Notes under the pieces: model-generated
What the model was told of the DNA's origin: nothing
What the model saw: only the letters and a program-made list of their open reading frames with translations
Databases searched by the model: none
Shown: piece by piece, positions 36,179-52,671 of the stretch
Layout of the letters: each line of letters starts with the position of its first letter
Numbering within the stretch: position 1 is the first letter of the stretch
Assembly (NCBI GenBank): GCA_026874595.1
Contig: CM049320.1
Location: 48,930,714 to 48,994,713, forward strand
From: Sipunculus nudus
Taxonomy: Eukaryota > Annelida > Sipuncula > Golfingiida > Sipunculidae
Length of the DNA: 64,000 nucleotides
Direction of reading: 5' to 3'
Made by a program: the position numbers and the translations under genes

Positions 36179-39100
36179 ATCTGTAAATGTTAACTCGTGG
36201 CCTGTAAACAATTATAATATGCAATAATATCTCTACAGGGAAAAATAATTTTTGTAAAATTTGTAAATTTTTTTTCTTGAAAATAAAAAAATAGCAAAAA
36301 AGTGGTCAGAGGCCATTAAAACCTCTGCCATTAAACTTCACAGCAACACAGAAAATGTTTGTCAAGGTTCGACAACTCCGTTCTCTGGTTCGCGTTCTCT
36401 AACAATGGTTCTGAACCCAGCCAGGGACAACAGGAATAGTGGTATTTTAAAATGGTGCTGCATTCCGGAATTATCTTCAACATTTTATGGACAGTTCCTT
36501 GGATTTTTTGTATCCCAGCCCCCACAAAATTTCAACAAAATCTGTTCAGGACTTTTCGAGTAAAATTGCACACAGAAGAAACAAATTACCAAGGTGATAA
36601 CATAATACCTCCCGCCGCCTGGCGGTAAATTTACAAGGATAAGTCAACATTGACATTACTGCGTCTTGATCGTCACCTTATTCATTAAATAGAGTCCAGA
36701 AGTAAATTTTTACCCCATTTTCTATTTTAAGTACTATATTTGATTTGTTGTATGTTTTCTATTGACAACCGCTTTATGAATCATGTCTGCGTAACGGTAT
36801 TAAGCGTTTCCTGCATTAACTCAGATTACTCTAAGTGGAAAACAACTCAAAAACGGACTGTATGCATATTTTGACATCCAGAAATATGTCTTAACTGAAA
36901 ACTGTAGGCGTTTAAAATGAATCGATTCAAATAAGAAGACATGTTGTTACGCGTCCAGTTTGTCCATGTGAGCATATGCATGGGTGTGTAAAGAGCTGAA
37001 ATAGGGATGTAAAGAGGTGTTTCACCACAAGTGTGAGCGAGATGGTACGATTTTAGAATGGGTGTCTTCTGGGATTACTGCCAAGGAAAATGTCAAAAAG
37101 TGCATATGACGAAAAATAGTGACTTAATGGTTTACATATATCGGTTTATCACCACTAATTTGACTATCACCATAAAATATGTCGCCTTCTTTAATATAAA
37201 AACTATTCCCTTCATAATAAATTTTCCGGTAGAAACCTTTTCTATAATCGCTCCAGTAAGAACAAACCAATAGCTGGGATGGGTATGGGGGGGGGGGGGG
37301 GGGGTTTAACAGCTCCCCTCGAATTTTATGTCCTCTTTATTTCGTTTGAAATGTTTACAGCTGTATCGTGGCTGATATCAAAGACTGGCTGAGCATCACC
37401 TCCCCCCCCCCCCCCCCGGAATGTGTCATGATCGGTCAAATGAAGGGTGCCCATATAACACTCAAAAGTCTGTCCCTTATTTTTAAGCACCACAAAATTA
37501 CATTCAAATCGGTATAGAAGATCAGATAGTACTCCTAAGCCCTTGTCATCTTAGTTATCTTGTTTAAATCACCAAAATATAACCAACAGTTCATTCCTTG
37601 CCTTCGCCTTAGTCTCTTTTTTAACAAATTTTTCCAATAGGTGCCAGCGCCGACGTAAGCTCCTTACTGGTAGAAAGTTTCATTTTCAAGAAGGGTGGCC
37701 TTTATATTTGAGAACACCAGGGTCGTTTCTGTGACCTTTATTTTAGCAACGACGGACAGGCATTGATCAAATTGAGTATACGTCAAACTTTGCAATGACG
37801 CCAAAGTACCTCGGAGACAATTGAATAAAACTATTTGTTAACGACATCCCTCACCTGTTAGAGGTTGTGCTTCTCGGTTCTGGAACTCAAGTGTTGTTTG
37901 CTGTCAGTGCGGGACATTCAGACCAGGCGTTAACTTCGTCATACAATCTTGTTTTACGCCATGGAGGGCGGTGTGTACCTGACTCAGACTGACGTACAGA
38001 CAGGGAGAGAGGGATTACAGCCGAGGCTCCCACAATCCTCACGTCATTGTGTCACAGTCACCTGGCATGGCGGGATCAGGTCCTCGATGAAATGTCCTTG
38101 ACATCAAGATGACTTTCAACAGATATTTTAAAACGCACATGCTCTATGATTTGTGCTTCGGTTGTCTAATGTAACCTCACAAATCCATTAATGCAAGTCT
38201 CATCATGTCTGTTCAAACTATAACCTCTGAATAAACTATAAACAATTAGACCTATTTAGTGAAGACATTGATATGAAAACATTATGTCAACATTGCAGTT
38301 GTGGAGCATACTCGGGAGAAACAGGGCAACAAAATTTCCCCCTCCAATAGGAACTCCTCTTGTGTGGCAAGTGCAGTCTATCTCGAACATATTTTGGGAT
38401 ATTTATAAAAAATACTTTTTATATGAAGACTACCTGTGACTTCGTGACAAATTTCTGATGACTAAGTGCAGATAAAAACAAAATACACCGATCTCCAGTG
38501 GCTTCAGCCGCTCAAGCTGAATGTTGTGTCGATATTTTGGCCCGATATTTGACAAGTTTCCGGAGAGTTACGTAATATACTGGTATTTTGTTGGCCATTT
38601 CTTTTGTGTTGGTTAAAGTGTGTACCTAATGAACAATCTTGCAAGTCAGACTATTTTCAAATTTGTTTATCAGATCTAAATATATGTAGTTGTTGACAGA
38701 TAATTATTGAATTTGGCCAAGCTGAAAAGCTCAAGTCGATTCGGAGTATGACCAGGACTGACAGAAGGGGTCGATGGGCGACACCTGTCGGGAATACTTC
38801 GCACCACGAATGACCTCTCAACATCTTATGTCAAGATTTTGAAAGATTAGTATTCTTCATTCTAGATTAATTGAGTTGCATGTTTTCATAAACTCTGCAT
38901 CCAGTCACCATTCACTTTACCTTGATTCACCCTACTAAATTCAAATCACTAGTCTGGATTTGACAAAATGTAAAAATATACTTTTCATGAAAGGAGCAGC
39001 TTCGGAATTTCATGCTTAACTTAATTGGGAAACAAAAGGCTAAAACATTCTTCTCCAGAATACCCTATTTTATGCAATCAAGTTAAGATTCGGAGGTCAG

Positions 39101-39285
39101 GGTTAGAAGATAAAGGTTCGGCTGGCCATATTGTAGTATTAATCCGAGCGGCTGAGATGTATAACATACCACTACTAGTACAGAAGCTTTTGTATCTCAT
39201 GTCCTGATACATCAGACCTCTGGCGGCCAGTCCCGGCATCTCCAGGGCTGTTTTATCAGCAAGGCAAATGGAACACTTGTCCAGG
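36179..39285. other. upstream of gene C; no further gene supported
   Basis: Presumed 5' flank of gene C. G tract at about 37288-37304 and C tract at about 37402-37416. A minus-strand frame at 39078-39356 runs into the neighbouring satellite and has no recognisable domain. Confidence 0.35.
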
Positions 39286-39289
39286 GTCA

Positions 39290-42200
39290 GACGCCTTAAT
39301 AAAGGGGACCCAGCTAATAACTTATCATGAAGTGGACCCAGCAAATGACTTATCATAAAGGGGACCCAGCTAATAACTAATCATTAATGAGACCCAGATA
39401 ATAACTAATCATAAAGGGGACCCAGCTAATAACTAATCATTAATGAGACCCAGCTAATAACTAATCATAAGGGGACCTAGCTGATAACTAATCTTAAAGG
39501 GGACCCAGCTAAAAACTTATCATAAAGGGGACCCAGCTAATAATTAATCATTAAGGGGACCCAGCTAAAAACTTATCATAAAGGGGACCCAGTTAATAAC
39601 TAATAATAAAGAAGACCTAGCTGATAACTAATCATAAAGGGGACCTAGCTAATAACTAATCATTAAGGGGACCCAGCTAAAAACTTATCATCAAGGGGAC
39701 CCAGTTAATAACTAATAATAAAGAAGACCTAGCTGATAACTGATCATTAAGGGGACCCAGCTAAAAACTTATCATAAAGGGGACCCAGTTAATAACTAAT
39801 AATTAAGAAGACCTAGCTGATAACTAATCATAAAGGGGACCCAGCTAATAACTAATCATAAAGGGGACCCAGCTAATAACTTATCATAAAGGGAACCCAG
39901 CTAATAACTAATCATTAATGAGACCCAGCTAATAACTTACCATTAAGGGGACCCAGCTAATAACTAATCATAAAGGGAACCCAGCTAATAACTAATCATA
40001 AAGAGGACCTAGCTATTTACTAATCATAACGGGGACCCAGCTCATAACTTATCATAACGGGGCCCAACTTATAACTCATCATAAAGGGGACCCAGTTAAT
40101 AACTAATAAAGGGGAACTAGCTATTTACTAATCATAACGGGGACCCAGCTCATAACTAATCATAACGGGGTCCAACTTATAACTCATCATAAAGGGGACC
40201 CAGTTAATAACTTATAAAGGGGACCTAGCTATTTACTAATCATAACGGGGACCCAGCTCATAACTTATCATAACGGGGTCCAAGATTTAACTCATCATAA
40301 AGGGGACCCAGTTAATAAATAATAAAGGGGACCTAGCTATTTACTAATCATAACGGGGACCCAGCTCATTACTAATCATAACGGGGTCCAACTTATAACT
40401 GATCATAAAGGGGACCCAGTTAATAACTAATAAAGGGGACCTAGCTATTTACTAATCATAACGGGGACCCAGCTCATAACTTATCATGACGGGGTCCAAC
40501 TTATAACTCATCATAAAGGGGACCCAGTTAATAACTAATAAAGGGGACCTAGCTATTTACTAATCATAACGGGGACCCAACTAATAACTAATCATAAGGG
40601 GGACCCAGCTAATAACTAATCATAAAGGGGACCCAGCTAATAACTAATCATAAAGGGGACACAGCTAATAACTAATCATAAAGAGACCCAACTAATAACT
40701 AATCATAAGGGGACCCAGCTAATAACTAATCATAAAGGGGACCCAGCTAATAACTAATCATAAAGGGGACCCAACTAATAACTAATCATAAGGGGACCCA
40801 GCTAATAACTAATCATAAAGGGGACCCAGCTAATAACTAATCATAAGGGGACCCAACTAATAACTAATCATAAGGGGACCCAGCTAATAACTAATCATAA
40901 AGGGGACCCAGCTAATAACTAATCATAAAGGGGACCCAGCTAATAACTAATCATAAAGGGGACCCAGCTAATAATTAATCATAAAGGGGACCCAGCTTAT
41001 AACTCATCATAACAGGGTCCAACTTATAACTCATCATAAAGGGGACCCAGTTAATAACTAATAAAGGGGACCTAGCTATTTACTAATCATAACGGGGACC
41101 CAGCTCATAACTTATCATAACGGGGTCCAACTTATAACTCATCATAAACGGGACCCATTTAATAACTAATAAAGGGGACCTTGCTATTTACTAATCATAA
41201 CGGGGACCCAGCTCATAACTTATCATAACAGGGTCCAACTTATAACTCATCATAAAGGGGACCCAGTTAATAACTAATAAAGGGGACCTAGCTATTTACT
41301 AATCATAACGGGGACCCAGCTCATAACTTATCATGACGGGGTCCAACTTATAACTCATCATAAAGGGGACCCAACTAATAGCTAATCATAAAGGGGACCC
41401 AACTAATAAATAATCATAAAGGGGACCCAACTAATAACTAATCATAAAGGGGACCCAGCTAATAACTAATAATAAGGGGACCCAGCTAATAACTAATCAT
41501 AAGGGGACCCAGCTAATAACTAATCATAAAGGGGACCCAACTAATAACTAATCATAAAGGGGACCCACCTAATAACTAATCATAAAGGGGACCCAACTAA
41601 TAACTAATCATAAAGGGGACCCAGCTAATAACTAATCATAAGGGGACCCAGCTAATAACTAATCATAAAGGGGACCCAACTAATAACCAATCATAAAGGG
41701 GACCCAGCTAATAATTAATCATAAAGGATTCCAGCTAAAATTAATCATAAAGGGGACCCAACTAATAACTAATCATAAGGGGGACCCAGCTAATAACTAA
41801 TCATAAAGGGGACCCAGCTAATAACTAATCATAAAGGGTACCCAACTAATAACTAATCATAAAGGGGACCCAACTAATAACAAATCATAAGGGGACCCAA
41901 CTAATAACTAATCATAAAGGGGACCCAGCTAATAACTAATCATAAAGGGGACCCAGCTAATAACTAATCATAAAGGGGAACCAGCTGATAACTAATCATA
42001 AAGGGGAACCAGCTAATAACTAATCATAAAGGGGACCCAACTAATAATTAATCATTAAAGGGACCCAGCTAATAACTAATCATAAAGGGGACCCAGCAAA
42101 TAACTAATCATAAAGTGGACCCAACTAATTACTAATCATAAAGGGAACCCAGCTAATAACTAATCATAAAGGGGACCCAGCTAATAACTACTCATAAAGG

Positions 42201-45200
42201 GGACCAAGCTAATAACTAATCATAAGGGGACCCAGGTAATAATTAATCATAAAGGGGACCCAGCTAATAACTAATCATAAGGGGACCCAGCTAATACCTA
42301 ATCATAAGGGGACCCAACTAATAACTAATCATAAAGGGGACCCAGCTAATAACTAATCATAAGGGGACCCAACTAATAACTAATCATAAGGGGGACCCAG
42401 CTAATAACTAATCATAAAGGGGACCCAGCTAATAACTAATCATAAGGGGACCCAACGAATAACTAATCATAAGGGGGACCCAACTAATAACTAATCATAA
42501 AGGGGACCCAGCTAATAACTAATCATAAAGGGGACCCAACTAATAACTAATAATAAAGGGGACCCAGCTAATAACTAATCATAAAGGGGACCCAACTAAT
42601 AACTAATCATAAAGGGGACCCAGCTAATAATTAATCATAAAGGATTCCAGCTAAAATTAATCATAAAGGGGACCCAACTAATAACTAATCATAAGGGGGA
42701 CCCAGCTAATAACTAATCATAAAGGGGACCCAGCTAATAACTAATCATAAAGGGTACCCAACTAATAACTAATCATAAAGGGGACCCAACTAATAACAAA
42801 TCATAAGGGGACCCAACTTATAACTAATCATAAAGGGGACCCAGCTAATAACTAATCATAAAGGGGACCCAGCTAATAACTAATCATAAAGGGGACCCAG
42901 CTAATAACTAATCATAAAGGGGAACCAGCTAATAACTTATCATAAAGGGGACCCAGCTAATAATTAATCAAAAAGGGGACCCAGCTAATAACTAATCATA
43001 AAGGGGACCCAGCTCATAACTAATCATAAAGGGGACCCAACTAATAACTAATCATAAAGGGGACCCAGCTAATAACTAATCATAAAGTGGACCCAGCTAA
43101 TAACTAATCATAAAGGGGACCCAGCTAATAACTAATCATAAGGGGACCCAGCAAATAATTAATCATAAAGGGGACCCAGCTAATAACTAATCATAAGGGG
43201 ACCCAGCTAATAACTAATCATAAGGAGACCCAACTAATAACTAATCATAAAGGGGACCCAGCTAATAACTAATCATAAGGAGACCCAACTAATAACTAAT
43301 CATAAGGGGCCCCAGCTAATAACTAATCATAAAGGGGACCCAACTAATAACTAATCATAAAGGGGACCCAACTAATAACTAATCATAAGGGGACCCAGCT
43401 AATAACTAATCATAAAGGGGACCCAACTGATAACTAATCATAAAGGGGACCCAGCTAATAACTAATCATAAGGGGACCCAGCTAATAACTAATCATAAGG
43501 GGACCCAACTAATAACTAATAATTAAGGGGACCCAACTAATAACTAATCATAAAGGGGACCCAACTAATAACTAATCATAAGGGGGACCCAGCTAATAAC
43601 TAATCATAAAGGGGACCCATCTAATAACTAATCATAAAGGGGACCCAGCTAATAACTAATCATAAAGGGGACCCACCTAATAACTAATCATAAAGGGGAC
43701 CCAACTAATAACTAATCATAAAGGGGACCCAGCTAATAACTGATCATAAAGGGGACCCAACTAATAACTAATTATAAGGGGGACCCAGCTAATAACTAAT
43801 CATAAAGGGGACCCAGCTAATAACTAATCATAAAGGGGACCCAACTAATAACTAATCATAAAGGGGACCCAACTAATAACTAATCATAAAGGGGACCCAG
43901 CTAATAACTAATCATAAAGGGGACCCAGCTTATAATTAATCATAAAGGGGACCCAGCTAATAACTAATCATTAAGGGGACCCAGCTAATAACTAATCATA
44001 AGGGGGACCCAGCTAATAACTAATCATAAAGGGGACCCAGCTAATAACTAATCATAAAGGGGACCCAACTAATAACTAATCATAAAGGGGACCCAACTAA
44101 TAACTAATCATAAAGGGGACCCAACGAATAACTAATCATAAGGGGGACCCAACTAATAACTAATCATAAAGGGGACCCAGCTAATAACTAATCATAAAGG
44201 GGACCCAACTAATAACTAATCATAAAGGGGACCCAGCTAATAACTAATCATAAAGGGGACCCAACTAATAACTAATCATAAAGGGGACCCAGCTAATAAT
44301 TAATCATAAAGGATTCCAGCTAAAATTAATCATAAAGGGGACCCAACTAATAACTAATCATAAAGGGGACCCAGCTAATAACTAAATATAAGGGGAACCC
44401 AGCTAATAACTAATCATAAGGGGACCCAGCTAATAACTTATCATAAGGGGGACCCAGCTAATAACTAATCATAAAGGGGACCCAACTAATAACTGTTCAT
44501 AAAGGGGACCCAACTAATAACTAATCATAAAGGGGACCCAGCTAATAACTAATCATAAAGGGGACCCAGCTAATAATTAATCATAAAGGGGACCCAGCTA
44601 ATAACAAATCATTAAGGGGACCCAGCTAATAACTAATCATAAGGGGACCCAGCTAATAACTAATCATAAAGGGGACCCAGCTAATAACTAATCATAAAGG
44701 GGACCCAGCTAATAACTAATCATAAAGGGGACCCAGCTTATAACTAATCATAAAGGGGACCCAGCTAATAACTAATCATAAAGGGGACCCAGCTAATAAT
44801 TAATCATAAAGGGGACCCAGCTAATAACTAATCATTATGGGGACCCAGCTAATAACTAATCATAAGGGGACCCAGCTAATAACTAATCATAAAGGGGACC
44901 CAGCTAATAACTAATCATAAAGGGGACCCAGCTAATAACTAATCATAAGGGGACCCAGCTAATAACTAATCATAAGGGGACCCAGCTAATAACTAATCAT
45001 AAAGGGGACCCAGCTAATAACTAATCATAAGGGGACCCAGCTAATAACTAATCATAAAGGGAACCCAGCTAATAACTAATCAAAAGGGGACCCAGCTAAT
45101 AACTAATCATAAAGGGAACCCAGCTAGTAACTAATCATTAATGAGACCCAGCTAATAACTAATCATTAAGGGGACCCAGCTAATAACTAATCATAAAGGG

Positions 45201-45385
45201 GACCCAGCTAATAACTAATCATAAGGGGACCCAGCTAATAACTAATCATAAAGGGAACCCAACTAATAACTAATCATAAAGGGGACCCAGCTAATAATTA
45301 ATCATAAAGGATTCCAGCTAAAATTAATCATAAAGTGGACTTCGCTGATAAATATAATCATAAAACGGACCTAGCTGATAACTAA
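39290..45385. repeat. satellite array, 27/28-bp unit, more than 200 copies, with higher-order structure
   Basis: The core unit is CCCAGCTAATAACTAATCAT followed by AAAGGGGA. Twenty-seven-base versions lack one A. Three zones are visible. About 39290-40060 has mixed variants. About 40060-41340 has a four-monomer unit of about 110 bp (CCCAGTTAATAAC, CCTAGCTATTTAC, CCCAGCTCATAAC, TCCAACTTATAAC). About 41340-45385 is the homogeneous core. A marker variant, GGATTCCAGCTAAAATTAAT, recurs at about 41726, 42642, 44310 and 45307. The first two are 916 bp apart with matching flanks, showing a segmental duplication. There are no unique spacers, so it is not CRISPR. Confidence 0.95.
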
Positions 45386-45535
45386 TCATTCAAAGTTGAT
45401 ACATAAAAGATATAAACCGGAAAAACTAGTATTAAGATTTTGAAGTGTAAAAATTATTCATAATTAATTCTTGCAACTCTTTATCTCAAAGATTGTCTCA
45501 AAGAGGTCGTGGTTGTATTTCATGAGTGAGAATTA

Positions 45536-45594
<59 letters not shown>

Positions 45595-47035
45595 TTCTGA
45601 TTAAAATAAATACAACCATGCACGTACCTCTTTTACAGGCAGATATGATAATGAGTAAGAGCATTAATATAAAAAAAATTAATATCAAATTCAGAATCTT
45701 AACTTAATTCTGAAACAGTGTGAAGAAAGTTTAAATCATTGTTCTCCCAACACGCACAATCTTTCCATGTTTCTTCCATTTCAAAAACTTATTTATCGGG
45801 TAATCGGATTTTGTATTAGAGGGACCGTACCTGGAGAGTTTGCCTGAGAGAAGATTAAAAAAAGCCTTGTCCTGAATGCCGTCTGCTATCTCTGTGACTG
45901 GTTACCAGAAATCAAAGCAGACACACCAACATGAACTGGAGTACAAATATTAACTGGTTTGGGACCCCGGACTATCATGTTTAAATGCCTGAATTTATAA
46001 TTTTGGAATCACCGAGGAAATTATCCCCCTTTACTAAAAACGCCCAAATTCACAACACATCAGTAACATCCTTATGAAAGTAAGATAAAAACAGCATTTT
46101 CTCAACTGGAGACAGCTGCTTCACGAAACAGAAGTCATTAATGTCTGAATTACACCAGCGGCGTTGCGTTTATCCAATTTGACATTAGGTACTCCGTCGA
46201 CAAAAGTATAGGTCGAATAAAAATGCATTTTGTGTTTAGTAATCATGGCTAGAAAACCACAGTTAGTCAACTAAGGGGTCAACACTAGGTGATCGTGTGT
46301 CTTGTGGTTGCATTTAAGTCACGTTTATAAGTGTTTATGATGTTCCCGTAAAGGCATTATAGGCCCCCTTTGCACAGGCGCTGTCCCTCATTCACGAGTC
46401 GAATGTGCTAATTTATTTATTGACTGCGGAATAATGTATATTTATATTTATTTTGTACCATAAGGGCTTATTCTGTCAGAGAAATTTAATTTGAGTAAAA
46501 TAAATTAAAAGGCTACAGAATATATATAACTTTATGTAGAAGAAAACTATATAGCATCAAACTGGAGTGCTTTATGGGCGTGCACGCAGGTGTTCACACG
46601 TGTGTTCATTCAGATTGATCCATTTAACTAACGCCTATAACGCGTAAGGTAAGAGTTTGCTGACTTCTAGCATTTGTAATCTCCAATCCTCATGGACGTA
46701 ATTTAATACGAGAACCCTCTTGAAAATGACCTATTTTTCTGATGACAGATTAAATTGTCGCATTTAAATTAGCATCAAGTCGTACAGCATATTACAAGCG
46801 CGATGGTGTGCCTGAGATCAGCTGAGAACAAGGCAGAGTAACTGCCAATAATATATAACACATTATGTTTCAGTTACATACATTTTTGTGCGGTATGATT
46901 TGTGACATATGCGGGTCACAATAAAGAATTGTTGGTGAGTGAACTTTTCAAAGGAGGGCTCAGTTCATTGTTGGTTTATAAAATATTTGCCATATAGAAA
47001 CCACATTCAATTTCAACAGTGTTTCGCAATTACAT
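45386..47035. other. AT-rich DNA without recognised genes
   Basis: Includes an (AT)n run of about 53 bp at 45538-45590. No exon or RNA gene supported. Confidence 0.4.
45538..45590. repeat. (AT)n microsatellite
   Basis: Alternating AT, about 53 bp, shortly after the satellite array. Confidence 0.95.
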
Positions 47036-47391
47036 GCAATAAAGGTAAAGGTTAAGGTATGGGTTTATAGTCTGATATCACCGCCGATGTCAGTCTCATC
47101 CGACTTCACACTTCGCCTTTCAGGTCTTTCGGGCCTGATAATTCTTCTAGCTTTTCTCAGCTCCCTGGGGAGCATACAACCCAAGCAGCCATTTCAGGCA
47201 CTAGAAGGTTATTCGTTCTACATTTGCCTTCCTCCCATGACCTGTATCCATTCACTCCGATGTCGAAAGAGCGCACCCTTGTGCTAAAGACTTTGCCTAG
47301 CAGTCTTTAGCGCAGACGGCGGTCAGAACGAGACGCGTACCAACAACCTTGCGGTCACAAGTCGCCCTTAACGTTACGCTACCACGTTCCA
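47036..47391 (-). mobile_element. tRNA-derived SINE
   Basis: Read on the minus strand, the head is tRNA-like. GTGGTAGCGTAACG fits a pol III A box (TRGYnnARnnG). About 40 bp later GGTACGCGTCTC fits a B box (GGTTCGAGTCTC) with two mismatches, and the intervening TTAAGGGCGACTTGTGACC resembles the usual tRNA-SINE arm. The body of roughly 250 bp follows, and the 3' end runs into a simple ACCTTT-type tail at about 47055-47036. The plus-strand open frame at 47087-47287 is antisense to the body and not a gene. The SINE subfamily was not determined. Confidence 0.6.
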
Positions 47392-47784
47392 ATATAACTG
47401 CAATATTGCCATATCCATTGGCTACCTGGAGTATATAATACTTGAAATGTACTGTATTATTTATGACATGGCATATTATCTCAATGCACAACGTTGTCAA
47501 CATAGTCTAGCTGATCGTAGAAGCAATTTATTTGAATTACCAAGGTATGTGTATTAAAAAAAGTAAATCCTGAACAGCTTTTTTTTTTAAACATATCACC
47601 ATTTCCCCGGATCCCTAAACAATTCCATAAAAGTGAGCGCAGGCTGTCATGGTAAAATAAACTTTTTTCCCAGTTTCGGTAATTATCATATATTTTTAAT
47701 TGCAATCGCAAATAAACCACAATGAAACCAATGTTTTTGTTGGTTGACTGGTGTTTTGGCTTCCTCAGGGCGAAGGGGTTAATT

Positions 47785-47924
<140 letters not shown>

Positions 47925-48347
47925 AGCCAGCTGAAGTTATAGGGGAGTTTGTTTATACAACGTCATCAAAGGTTATTTCACGCTGTTCAACACTGACGCA
48001 GGCCAGTAAACTTACTGCATGTTATAACTATGAGTCAATAAATCGTAGCCGTTTAAATCTGAATGTGACGTCATCGGCCACAAACAACATTTATTTAATG
48101 TGACAGTCCATGACCGCCCGTCTCAGGGCATTTTTTTCTGTTTATTACATCTCAGTTAGCATGAGGAGAATCCTCGTAAAATGTTCCAGCATGAATAAAC
48201 AATAACCTCAATTTTTTTGTTGTAAATTATGATTTATTGAAGCATTTAAAGCACATTCATCATGTATATATAAAATCTATATAGTTCTGGTACAAAACGT
48301 GAGGTATCAATATATGTAAAACTTACAGAAAAACTGTTATGGTGTTA

Positions 48348-50113
<1,766 letters not shown>

Positions 50114-50116
50114 TTA

Positions 50117-52516
50117 CGGTAACAAACTGACCCCATAATATACAACACAGCTCTCAACTGACATTACCTGACATGTTTATGTCACGTGACATAACTCACA
50201 AGATCAGATCACTAAAATTGTCATCGCTTGCATTGTTTAGGTGAATCAGGTCTCAGGAACGCTTATTAAGTTTCATAAAACCAGAATATTTTATTCATGT
50301 TAAAGTAAATACATGACTCTTCCGCAGGAAACAAAATCAAATATCAAAATAAAAATCATTTACTTAGTGAGAGCTTGCGATGTTACTGCTAATAGGAAAT
50401 GCTATAAATACTGTTTTTATTATTCGAGAGCTTGTTGCAAATATATTACGTTGCCCGGGCATAAAACAAAATATACACACTTTAAAATACTATGCAAAAA
50501 TAATAAAAGCACCAAAATTGGATTTTTATTCATATATTATGAGCAGTTGTTATCGATACTTAAGCTAGCTACATACTACGCATTCGTGATGTTTTAAAGA
50601 ATTTCCAATGGCTGATAGGAATGAATTTGCATAGTCAGTTGTGTATCAAATGATACCTCTAATAGCGTGTTCTGTCGCCGTTGCTTATTGTCAACTTGTT
50701 TCATGTATAAGTGACTCTGATGTATCATATTAAACCTAAATCATTGGAACATTGCTAGAAACGAATTAGATATATGAAGTACACTGGTCCACGAGAACTG
50801 GTAACGGAGACTTGTTTTAAATTATCGTATTTATTCCCGCCTTGACCCACGTAAACTAAGGGCTAATACTGAAATGAAACTTAAATATTTCCAGACAAAC
50901 AGCAATTGTAATCGATTGATTAAGAATTACAATCTGAAAAAAAAGAAAGAAAGAAAGAAAAGAAAGTATGGAGACGCTGCGGCTCCATCAACGGATATCG
51001 TTGACGTCTATAGCGACATCGGCTAACATTAAGTGAGCTCTGTCAGCATCAGCACCTTGACTAAACGCATTACCTTGACAACGACAGTGCCTGTAGATGA
51101 GTCAGGGTGACTAACCACTACTGGAGGAAGCATGTCTGACCCTTTTATTGGCCTCTCGAGATCCTTATGATTATTATAAAATACTGATTACAGGTTAACT
51201 GTAAGGTGCATTAAAGGTATATCTGTCAGCTTCCAATCGATGACACGGGAACTTCATAATAATGAATATACCCGTAGATGTTAGGTATTCTCCAGGTGTA
51301 TCTCAACCTGTCCCACAACATGAGTACTGTATAATACATATGATTAGAGGTTAACTGTAAGATGATTTCAGACTACGTCTGCGGGTGTCAGCTGGCGTTT
51401 TTTTAAAGGTGTGTGGTTATCTGTGACGTGTCTTCCGGTGAAAGCCCCAAAAGGCACGAGGTCGACCATTATTCATTACATTGCTGAATGTTTGTTATTT
51501 ACAAGAAGGAGATTTGATTATATGTACCAAAAAAGCAGAATCCCATGTGCCTAATCTAGTTGGCACCTAATTGCATTATGTTTTTCAATTTCAGCCATTT
51601 TGTATGAAGGTGTAACAGAAACAATCCTTTACCGTACAGGTACATATTATATCGTCTTTACTTAGCCACGAAATATATCCTGAAATATTTCCACGCAAGA
51701 ATTCACAGAATCTTGATGAAATGTGGGTAATTGATAAAATTATGTAGGTCTAATGTACCTTTCCTGTTTTGAAACATCGTGAGGAATCACAGGAGATAAA
51801 ACACTTATAAAATACTATAAAGGTGTAGCACCGCTGTTGTTTAGAACCACAATGTACAATTACCAACTTCGGTAGCAAGGCAGCCGCTGAATATCTCTGT
51901 ATACCAAACTAGACCGCGGTTTATTTGAAAATATTATAAAAAGTTACTCTCCATTCATATAAACTCATGGAAGACTTATATTGTACACAAAAGACGCCCT
52001 GACTCCTTTCCGCCATATTAAGAGTATATCAAGTCATACTGCAGCGTTCTGGTTTGGCCGACTGTTTCAGAATAGCAACAATATAATACAGAAAAGGCAG
52101 TGTCAATAAATGGGAATGTTATGAAAACACAAATAATTTTTTTACGATGAAATACGACTCACTTCTAAATGTTTCCATGAAAAAAACAAAAAAAATTTAG
52201 TGGTTCGATTCACACCAGCCATATGCACCATCTACTTTTTACCTCATAAACCTACAGATCTGTAAATGGGCAGATTAAAACCAAAGTTTAGCGAAGTATG
52301 TCATCCTAGCAGTAACAGTGTGACGTCATATGGGACAGATGGGGCCCATAACATCGAGTATATATCGACTTCCCACATATATTCATTCACTCAAGCCGAT
52401 AAGCAAATTGTTCTCTCATGGAGACAAAGTGCAAGCAACAAACGTTACTCCCCAAAACACTTGCAAATGTATATAATGCGCCCATGAGGCTTCCACAAGC
52501 GTTACTCCACTGCTCC
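50117..52516. other. 3' flank of gene D and intergenic DNA; no other gene supported
   Basis: AT-rich. Short (GAAA)n-like run at about 50940-50966. No RNA gene or exon supported. Confidence 0.4.
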
Positions 52517-52671
52517 TCAAAGGCGAACTCCTGAGTCCCATAGCTGTAGCGTAGTGACGATTCCTGCCACCAGGGTGAGGACGCCTCCCACCACAGCGAC
52601 GCCGTACGACCAGCCAAGGCTTCCTTCAACCTTGATCCCGTACACCAGAAAGGCGATCGTCATGAAGAGGA
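52517..52671 (-). CDS. gene D exon 3 (residues 119-169 and stop)
   Basis: Acceptor TATTTTACCCATAG. Opens VLFMTIAFLVYG and ends at TGA 52519-52517. The frame joins exon 2 exactly. Confidence 0.84.

Noticed and set aside
35792-36211. Longer start for gene C at 36211
   Set aside because: That codon is TTG and an acceptor-like TTTACAG follows it; the first ATG is at 36178.
39290-45385. CRISPR-like regular spacing of short repeats
   Set aside because: Units are directly adjacent with no unique spacers and the genome is eukaryotic; it is a satellite.
47087-47287. Plus-strand frame with a hydrophobic, signal-like start
   Set aside because: It is antisense to the body of the tRNA-derived SINE.
47310-47391. 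A functional tRNA gene
   Set aside because: A and B box similarities are present but the cloverleaf is broken and a long non-tRNA body with simple tail follows, which fits a SINE.
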